A stretch of DNA of 64,000 nucleotides from Empedobacter falsenii (GTDB taxonomy: Bacteria; Bacteroidota; Bacteroidia; Flavobacteriales; Weeksellaceae): positions 775,501 through 839,500 of the forward strand of contig NZ_CP040908.1 in NCBI RefSeq assembly GCF_013488205.1, given 5' to 3'. Made by a program: the position numbers and the translations under genes. The notes under the pieces were generated by a model. The model was not told the origin of the DNA and ran no database searches. It worked only from the letters and a program-made list of their open reading frames with translations. Every line of letters starts with the position of its first letter. Positions within the stretch are counted from its first letter, which is position 1. Positions 58,303 to 64,000 of this stretch are shown piece by piece.

Positions 58303-59550
58303 ATGAAAAACAAATTTACACTTTTAGCAACAATCATTCTAACATCTGTTGCAATAAATGCACAAACCATAAAAGGTGAAGTCACAATGGGTGCAGCTTA
58401 TGCAAATGATGTTTATTATGGATTGGCAGATCAATCGACGAATTCTGTAAATAGAAGCGATTGGGATATTTCATTTTATCGAAAATCGAATATGTCAACA
58501 GGAATTCGAGTGAATGATGGTGCAGGAATTCAGGTGTACGAAGCATCAAATGATTTGTCGAAATGGAATGCAATTGATGTAGCAAATTTATCTACTTGGA
58601 CTGCTTTGTATAATTCGGATACTGATTGGCAAAAAGGCGCTTTCAATAATGGTTCTGCGACATATGGTTGGGGTAATTATAGTATTGCAAATCATTACGT
58701 AAATGGTTCAATCATTTTTGTCTTGAAATATGCAACAGGAGAATATGTAAAATTGAAAATAGATAATTTTGCAGCTCCTTTAGGCGAATATAATTTTACG
58801 TATTCTAAATTGACAAATGGAACTTGGTCTGCTGATACAAAAGTAAATCTTCCACATAAAACCAATTCAACTAATTTGTTCAATTATTATAGTTTATTGA
58901 CTGATAAAGCGGTTACACCAGAGCCAGACCAAAGTAAATGGGATTTGAAATTTACAAAATATGTTACACCACTTACGACGAATGATGGTGATATTGTGAT
59001 GTATACGGTAACGGGAGTTTTGCAAAGTGATTTGATCAAAGTAGCGAAAACAGAATCTGGAAATCCTACTGATGATACAGCTTATGTAGCAGATATTAAT
59101 GCAGTTGGATATAATTGGAAAACCTTATCGGGTTGGTCTTATGTAGTGAATCCAACGAATCATTTTATCAAAAATACATCTACGAATCAGATTTATAAAT
59201 TAGTTTTCAAAACTTTTGAAGGAACTTCTACAGGAAAAATAACATTCGATTACGAAAATGTAACAACTAATTTAGGAACAACAGAATTAGCCAAAACGAA
59301 GTTTGAAATTTATACCACTTCTCAACCTAAAACAATTGGTTTGGTGTACAATTCTCAAGAAGCGAAATCGTCTCCATTAAATATTCAAATTTATGCGATA
59401 AATGGACAATTGGTGCATCAAGAAAGCTATCAACCAACGTCATCATTTACAAATAAAACAATACAATTAAATAAACTTTCGGCTGGAGTTTACATCGTAA
59501 AAGTACAATCTGCCGATAAAGTTGAAACGAAAAAAATAGTTTTGAAATAA
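58303..59550 (+). CDS. secreted HmuY-like protein with T9SS type A sorting domain
   Basis: 415-aa protein: signal peptide (LLATIILTSVAINA), HmuY-like repeats in which WDISFYRKSNMSTGIRVN (about 50-67) and KWDLKFTKYVTPLTT (about 215-229) match the WDLxFy motif of HmuY, and a C-terminal T9SS type A domain (NIQIYAINGQLVHQ, LSAGVYIVKVQSADK, TKKIVLK). It is thus exported through the type IX system to the surface or medium and would act as a haemophore or surface haem binder. Third gene of the hmuRY operon. Confidence 0.85.
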   Translation: MKNKFTLLATIILTSVAINAQTIKGEVTMGAAYANDVYYGLADQSTNSVNRSDWDISFYRKSNMSTGIRVNDGAGIQVYEASNDLSKWNAIDVANLSTWTALYNSDTDWQKGAFNNGSATYGWGNYSIANHYVNGSIIFVLKYATGEYVKLKIDNFAAPLGEYNFTYSKLTNGTWSADTKVNLPHKTNSTNLFNYYSLLTDKAVTPEPDQSKWDLKFTKYVTPLTTNDGDIVMYTVTGVLQSDLIKVAKTESGNPTDDTAYVADINAVGYNWKTLSGWSYVVNPTNHFIKNTSTNQIYKLVFKTFEGTSTGKITFDYENVTTNLGTTELAKTKFEIYTTSQPKTIGLVYNSQEAKSSPLNIQIYAINGQLVHQESYQPTSSFTNKTIQLNKLSAGVYIVKVQSADKVETKKIVLK

Positions 59551-59581
59551 AGTTTTGAGTACTTTATTTGTCTCTTTGTGT

Positions 59582-59612
59582 GAGGTCGTCTGAAAAGACG
59601 ACCTTTTTTTAT
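59582..59612. terminator. terminator after the HmuY-like gene
   Basis: AGGTCGTC / GACGACCT stem with 6-nt loop and T7 tail. Confidence 0.9.
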
Positions 59613-59646
59613 TATGTGATTTTATAATGCTTTAAAAATTGATAAG

Positions 59647-60081
59647 TTAGAAAGAATTGTAAAGTTGGTTATTAGATTTTACTTTCGCGAATTTTAGGCT
59701 AATCAAAAAAACAAAAAGAGTAAATATTTCTGAAAAAATAAATAGCATTAATGGTTCTATCAACTTTTCATTCAGTAAGTATTTTGAGATGGTAAGTTGA
59801 AGTAAAAATAAAGGTGTTATTGTACAGAATAAAACTAAACGTGTAAAATTTAATTTATTATCAAACACTAAATTTTGAAAAGGAAACTTGAATAAATAGA
59901 TAAAAACATATATGAGTCCAAATATAACAGGAACAATAAAATCTACAATAAATACATCAATATGATCAAGAAAGATGGTTTTCAGAAGAGTAAAAAATAG
60001 TGTAAATCCTACTGAAAAAATCAACATACTTAATATATAAGGTTTGAAAATGAATTTTATTTTTTCTTTTGTCGTTAGCAT
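59647..60081 (-). CDS. four-helix membrane protein of unknown function
   Basis: 144-aa protein from ATG 60081 (an upstream TTG is unlikely). Four hydrophobic helices (about 15-37, 45-63, 80-100, 110-132) joined by short loops; basic N-terminus TTKEKIKFIFK. No family recognised. It lies between the two haem gene groups but is transcribed with neither for certain. Confidence 0.65.
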   Translation of the reverse strand: MLTTKEKIKFIFKPYILSMLIFSVGFTLFFTLLKTIFLDHIDVFIVDFIVPVIFGLIYVFIYLFKFPFQNLVFDNKLNFTRLVLFCTITPLFLLQLTISKYLLNEKLIEPLMLFIFSEIFTLFVFLISLKFAKVKSNNQLYNSF

Positions 60082-60130
60082 AATCAAATATATAAAACTC
60101 TTGATGAAAGACTAAATTATAGTACAATAA

Positions 60131-60160
60131 AAACCCGATTAACATTTTCTATTAATCGGG
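60131..60160. terminator. terminator downstream of the hmuTUVS operon
   Basis: CCCGATTAA / TTAATCGGG stem, A-rich before and AAAATTT after; it lies about 40 bp past the operon's last stop on the minus strand. Confidence 0.75.
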
Positions 60161-60200
60161 TAAAATTTAGTGTGAAATATAAAATTTGGTAAGATTCTTC

Positions 60201-62024
60201 TTAATTCAATTCAGCGACAATCTCGCGCCATTGCTCCAATTCAGGGATACCTGGTTTTCTTTTTCCAAAGAATTGCACAATGATTTCTCCTTTATCATTA
60301 AAAACCTCAATCGCTGTTACAATACCGTCTTCAGTTGGTTTTCTAACAATCCAAGTTGAAGCAATTTTTGACATATCCAAGTGCATATTAAAATCTGGAT
60401 CCAATATATTGAACCAGTTTTCATGCCACATCGTACGTTTAATTTCACCAGTATGAATCTGAATATTTCCTTTGTTTCCTGTGAAAACCATGATTGGCGT
60501 TTGCGTTTCGGCAGATTTTTCTAAGAACTGAACAATTGCTTCATTCGAAATTTGTTTTGCATGATAATCTGTCGGAGCCAAACGCAATGCTTGCGTACGT
60601 GTAACTCCGAATTTGCGTAACATTGTAAAGAAATTGTGCGTGTCTTTCAACTCAACCCAAGCTTGTTGAAAACCTTCAACATCAATCTCGTTATCAGGTT
60701 TTTCTGTAACATTATTTTCGATGATTTCTGTTGCAGGAATAGTTTCTTGATCTTCGTCTTTGTATTTCTCAACCAATGCATCAAAGGCTTCTACATTGCT
60801 TTGCGGAACCAAATATATTTTGTGAATAGCTTCGCCATCTTTCCCGAAAAATTGTAAACTTTTGCGTTCTCCATGTTCAGATTTTTCTACAACTGCAAAA
60901 GCTGTTTTCCAATGATTCAAGAAAATTCGCATATCAATATCTTCCCCAACAAAAAGTTGTGCGTGAGGCGAAGAAAAATCAGGGTTCAGATAAATACCTT
61001 TGCGTTCGTGCACACATTCGTTGTTGCGCGTCAAAGCCATCACTTTTCCAAGTGACTCTATTTCTTGTAAAATCGCAACAAATTCAGGCTTTAATTTTGT
61101 AACATTATCGCCTAATTGCGTTGCTAAAAGTTCCATTTCGCTAACGCCAAGTTCTTTCGCTGCGTTACGTATTCTAATTTTAGGTTGATTTGCTTTCAAA
61201 TCTTCCCATTGTTGTTTTAAATCTGTAAGTGTGTTCATTGTAATTGTTTTTTTACCGAATAAAATAAGTGGTTTTTGGTCGATTGGATTTTTACAAATGG
61301 TACAAGGAAATCTATAAATTTTGGAAATGATTTCTGGTCGGAAAACCTTTTCTGGACTATCTTGATAAACAATTTTTCCTTTGTTCATTAAGATCACTTC
61401 ATCAGCAAACTGAGAAGCCAAATTAAGGTCGTGCATTACCAAAATTACTAAGTTTCCTTTTTGTTTAAAATCATTCAGAATTTCTAACAAATTAAATTGA
61501 TGAGAAACGTCCAAATTATTCAAAGGTTCGTCTAATAATAGTAGTTTTTGATTGACTTCATTCTCTAATTGCACAAAAACGCGCGCCAAATGTACACGCT
61601 GTTTTTCGCCACCAGAAAGATGAATGTAATCCCTGTCTTTTAAATGATTGATATCGGTTTTGGTCATCCAATAATCAACCGAATCGATGTCTTGTTGTTG
61701 AGGTGAATTTTGGAAATATGGATAACGTCCCATCAGCACAACTTCCTTCACTGTAAGCGGAATATCTGTTGGTTGATGTTGCGAAAATTTAGCTTTATGT
61801 TGCGGTAAATCTTCTTTTTTCCAGTTTTTTAAGGCAATATCTTTTAGTCGAATTAGGTTAGCATTTGGTTCAATTTCATTCGCGATATAGCTCAATAAAG
61901 AAGATTTTCCTGCACCGTTTGGTCCAACGATTGCAATCATTTTTCCTGCTTTTGCATCAAACGAAATCGTATCTAAAATCTTGAATGATTTGTATTGATA
62001 ATTAATATTTTCTACCGCTAACAT
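60201..62024 (-). CDS. haem importer ATPase HmuV fused in frame to haem-degrading factor HmuS/HemS
   Basis: 607-aa ORF. Residues 1-257: ABC ATPase with Walker A GPNGAGKSS, signature LSGGEKQR, Walker B LLLLDEP and the H-loop VMHD. Residues about 262-607: HemS/ChuS haem-degrading factor with two repeats (DLKQQWEDLKANQP, AAKELGVSEMELLATQLG; second from VEGFQQAWVELKDTHNFF). The join is GKKTIT-MNTL across an A7 tract (minus strand of 61247-61253). With six A residues HmuV would end GKKQLQ and its TGA would overlap the HmuS ATG. First codon overlaps the hmuU stop. It may be a real fusion, a slippage site or a sequencing error. Confidence 0.85.
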   Translation of the reverse strand: MLAVENINYQYKSFKILDTISFDAKAGKMIAIVGPNGAGKSSLLSYIANEIEPNANLIRLKDIALKNWKKEDLPQHKAKFSQHQPTDIPLTVKEVVLMGRYPYFQNSPQQQDIDSVDYWMTKTDINHLKDRDYIHLSGGEKQRVHLARVFVQLENEVNQKLLLLDEPLNNLDVSHQFNLLEILNDFKQKGNLVILVMHDLNLASQFADEVILMNKGKIVYQDSPEKVFRPEIISKIYRFPCTICKNPIDQKPLILFGKKTITMNTLTDLKQQWEDLKANQPKIRIRNAAKELGVSEMELLATQLGDNVTKLKPEFVAILQEIESLGKVMALTRNNECVHERKGIYLNPDFSSPHAQLFVGEDIDMRIFLNHWKTAFAVVEKSEHGERKSLQFFGKDGEAIHKIYLVPQSNVEAFDALVEKYKDEDQETIPATEIIENNVTEKPDNEIDVEGFQQAWVELKDTHNFFTMLRKFGVTRTQALRLAPTDYHAKQISNEAIVQFLEKSAETQTPIMVFTGNKGNIQIHTGEIKRTMWHENWFNILDPDFNMHLDMSKIASTWIVRKPTEDGIVTAIEVFNDKGEIIVQFFGKRKPGIPELEQWREIVAELN

Positions 62025-63055
62025 TACAATGATTTTTTATAATTCATTAAAATTGAAATAAAAACTGGTGCGCCCATTAACGAAGTTAAAATACCGATTG
62101 GGATTTCAGATGGAGCAACCAATGTTCGACTGATTGTATCTGCAACAATGACTAATATCGCGCCTAAAAATGCAGATAAGGGAAGAATGATTACATAATT
62201 TGATTTGAAGACTAATCGTAAAATATACGGAACGATTAATCCTACAAATCCGATTGTTCCTGTAAAAGAAACAATTGTTCCGACTAATAAAGCTGAGAAA
62301 ACAATGATTTGTCTTTTCGTTTTTTCGACATTAATTCCCAAATGTTCAGCATCTTTTTCGCCCAACATCATCGCGTTTAGTATTTTTCCTTTTCCAATTA
62401 AAAAGTAAAAACTTACACTAACTACGATTGTTAAAATTAAGATTTTGTCCCAGTTGGCACTTGCAATGCTACCTAATGTCCAAAATGTTAGATTGCGTAA
62501 TTCTTCTTCTGATGATAGATATGTTAACAATCCGGTTGCAGATCCGCATAAGGCAGAAATGGCAACTCCTGCTAACAGTAAAATGGTGATATTTGTTTTT
62601 TGATGATGTGAAGAAATTTTATACACAAAAACAGTGGAACACATAGCGCCGACAAATGCCATCAAACTAAGCAATGAGTAATGGATAATTTCTGGAACAA
62701 AATCTTTGATATATCCTCCCAAAACAATTGTAATTGCAGCAAATAAAATACTTCCTGATGTAATCCCAATCAAATCTGGAGATGCCAACGGATTTTTGAA
62801 AATACCTTGTAGACAAGTTCCTGCAACAGCCAAACCAGCACCAACCAAAATAGACATAATAATACGTGGTAATCGTAAATCGAAAAGCACATAATAATCG
62901 CTGTCGTTGATGGCAGTTCTATTGGTAATAGCTTTATTGATAATAGATAGGATGGATTCGTTAAATTGATAAACACCCAAGAATAATGCAAGAATTGCAA
63001 GACCAAAGATGCCTAAACTTAATAAAGAAAGATGTATTCTGATTTGCGGATACAT
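62024..63055 (-). CDS. hmuU: haem ABC transporter permease HmuU (FecCD family)
   Basis: 343-aa permease with about ten helices, FecCD/BtuC type: LRLPRIIMSILVGAGLAVAG, QGIFKNPLASPDLIGITSG, FVGLIVPYILRLV. Moves haem from HmuT across the inner membrane with the HmuV ATPase. Stop overlaps the HmuV start codon; 16 bp after hmuT. Confidence 0.93.
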   Translation of the reverse strand: MYPQIRIHLSLLSLGIFGLAILALFLGVYQFNESILSIINKAITNRTAINDSDYYVLFDLRLPRIIMSILVGAGLAVAGTCLQGIFKNPLASPDLIGITSGSILFAAITIVLGGYIKDFVPEIIHYSLLSLMAFVGAMCSTVFVYKISSHHQKTNITILLLAGVAISALCGSATGLLTYLSSEEELRNLTFWTLGSIASANWDKILILTIVVSVSFYFLIGKGKILNAMMLGEKDAEHLGINVEKTKRQIIVFSALLVGTIVSFTGTIGFVGLIVPYILRLVFKSNYVIILPLSAFLGAILVIVADTISRTLVAPSEIPIGILTSLMGAPVFISILMNYKKSL

Positions 63056-63071
63056 ATTGTTTTAGACTTTT

Positions 63072-63941
63072 TTATTTTTGAAGTAATTGATTTAATTGCG
63101 CTGCTGCTTGTCCGACACGTGGTCCAAATCCAGAAACCAATTGACCATCCATCGCGATGATTTTTTTGTTTTTTCCTGCATTTGTAGAAGAAATACCTTC
63201 TAATTTTAATACGCCGTCAACGCCACCAATACTTTCTAAGCCTTTATCAAACATCAAAATGTAATCAGGATTTGATTTTACAACTGCTTCTGGTGTTAAT
63301 GGTTTGAAATCTTCAAATTCTGTAATAGCATTTTGTCCACCAGCAATTCCAATAATTTTTTCCATTGGTGTGTTTGTTCCAGCAACCATTAAGTTTCCTG
63401 CTCCACGAGCGTAAATGAACAATACTTTTGGTTTTGTAGCCAAAGGTTTTACAGCTTTTAAATCTGTATCAATTTTAGTAGTAATAGCATCAAAATCTTG
63501 TTTATTTAGAGAAGTTGCAACCGTTTTTACTAACTCTTTCGTTCCTTCAACTGAATAATCTTGTTTTACAATTTCAGTTTGAATTCCAGCATTTTTTAGT
63601 TGTGAAATTTGTTCTGGATTCAAGTCTTTATCCGTTGCATATACTTTTGTTGGTTTCAAAGCCAATAAAGCCTCGATTGACAGAGAACGAGTATGTCCCA
63701 AATCTGTCGCTTTTTCCTTTACAGATACAGGGTAAGTACTTGTAACGTCAACACCAACAAGGTTATTTTCTTCTCCTAAATCAGCTAAAATTTCAGTAAT
63801 TGCTCCATTTAAAGAAACAATTTTTTCGTTCGAAATCGTATTCTCTGTTTTTACTTCTTCAGTCGATTCATTTTTTGCTTCTTTATTCGTGCAGCTTGCT
63901 AATAGCGCTAAGATTGCAGTAGAAATAAATAGTTTTTTCAT
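63072..63941 (-). CDS. hmuT: haem ABC transporter substrate-binding lipoprotein HmuT
   Basis: 289-aa periplasmic binding lipoprotein from ATG 63941 (LALLASC signal); the in-frame start at 63974 would precede the signal peptide. Class III binding-protein fold: IVSLNGAITEILADLGEENN, LGHTRSLSIEALLALKPT, PKVLFIYARGAGNLMVAG, LTPEAVVKSNPDYILMFD. First gene of hmuT-hmuU-hmuVS. Its promoter region (63942-64000) holds TTAGACTTAA like the hmuR region. Confidence 0.92.
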   Translation of the reverse strand: MKKLFISTAILALLASCTNKEAKNESTEEVKTENTISNEKIVSLNGAITEILADLGEENNLVGVDVTSTYPVSVKEKATDLGHTRSLSIEALLALKPTKVYATDKDLNPEQISQLKNAGIQTEIVKQDYSVEGTKELVKTVATSLNKQDFDAITTKIDTDLKAVKPLATKPKVLFIYARGAGNLMVAGTNTPMEKIIGIAGGQNAITEFEDFKPLTPEAVVKSNPDYILMFDKGLESIGGVDGVLKLEGISSTNAGKNKKIIAMDGQLVSGFGPRVGQAAAQLNQLLQK

Positions 63942-64000
63942 TATTATTTGTATTAAGTCTAAATTAAAATACAAATATTAAGAAAAAGATTTAGTTAGAC

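Overview
The window is AT-rich chromosomal DNA from a member of the Bacteroidota, class Flavobacteriia, most likely Weeksellaceae (Empedobacter-like; the genus is an inference). Evidence: a lipoprotein-type TamA (TamL), an alternative complex III operon actABCDEF, a CusA-TolC fusion, a type IX secretion sorting domain, HmuY-type haem proteins, a DnaG without zinc ligands, and TAnnTTTG promoter boxes.

Layout. 1-3207: 3' end of tamB and tamL, followed by an 18-copy heptanucleotide repeat. 3406-5625: katG. 5966-12019: metal efflux operon (Cys-rich small protein, CusA/CzcA-TolC fusion, CusB/CzcB). 12177-25140: accessory region holding two related cassettes of LysM protein, DUF4280 (PAAR-like) protein, large effector-like protein and lipoprotein(s), which look like type VI secretion (T6SSiii) effector-immunity modules. 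One effector carries two peptidoglycan hydrolase domains. The cassettes are separated by an intact tRNA-Met(CAT), and a 163-bp direct repeat that includes the tRNA 3' half lies beside each. Several members are broken: a decayed effector tail with its lipoprotein, a LysM domain cut by TGA, a nonsense-mutated lipoprotein, and a paralogue altered by a 20-bp tandem duplication. 25141-28818: tyrosine integrase abutting the truncated tRNA copy, a HEPN gene cut by an insertion sequence, and an intact two-ORF IS3-like element.

28851-30466: small conserved genes (HopJ family, a small PRPP-synthetase-like protein, a 63-aa conserved protein, a SPOR protein). 30881-39507: actABCDEF, quinol to cytochrome c electron transfer. 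39584-47794: housekeeping genes (second PRPP-like paralogue, small lipoprotein, RlpA, DnaG, META lipoprotein, LpxD, SucD, EamA transporter, Lrp regulator). 47823-54402: membrane protein, 5'-truncated TonB receptor pseudogene, TPR-HTH regulator, MFS transporter divergent from an AraC regulator with a nested palindrome between them.

54632-63941: haem acquisition locus. Plus strand: hmuR (receptor), hmuY (lipoprotein haemophore), and a second HmuY-like protein with a T9SS signal. Minus strand: hmuT, hmuU, and one ORF joining HmuV (ATPase) to HmuS (haem-degrading factor) across an A7 tract. Surface haem capture, TonB import, periplasmic binding, ABC import and cytoplasmic haem breakdown are thus all encoded together.

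Most notable: the duplicated, decaying T6SS effector-immunity cassettes around tRNA-Met, and the HmuV-HmuS fusion at a homopolymer. No T6SS core genes are present in the window, so the T6SS link rests on DUF4280, LysM and effector architecture.
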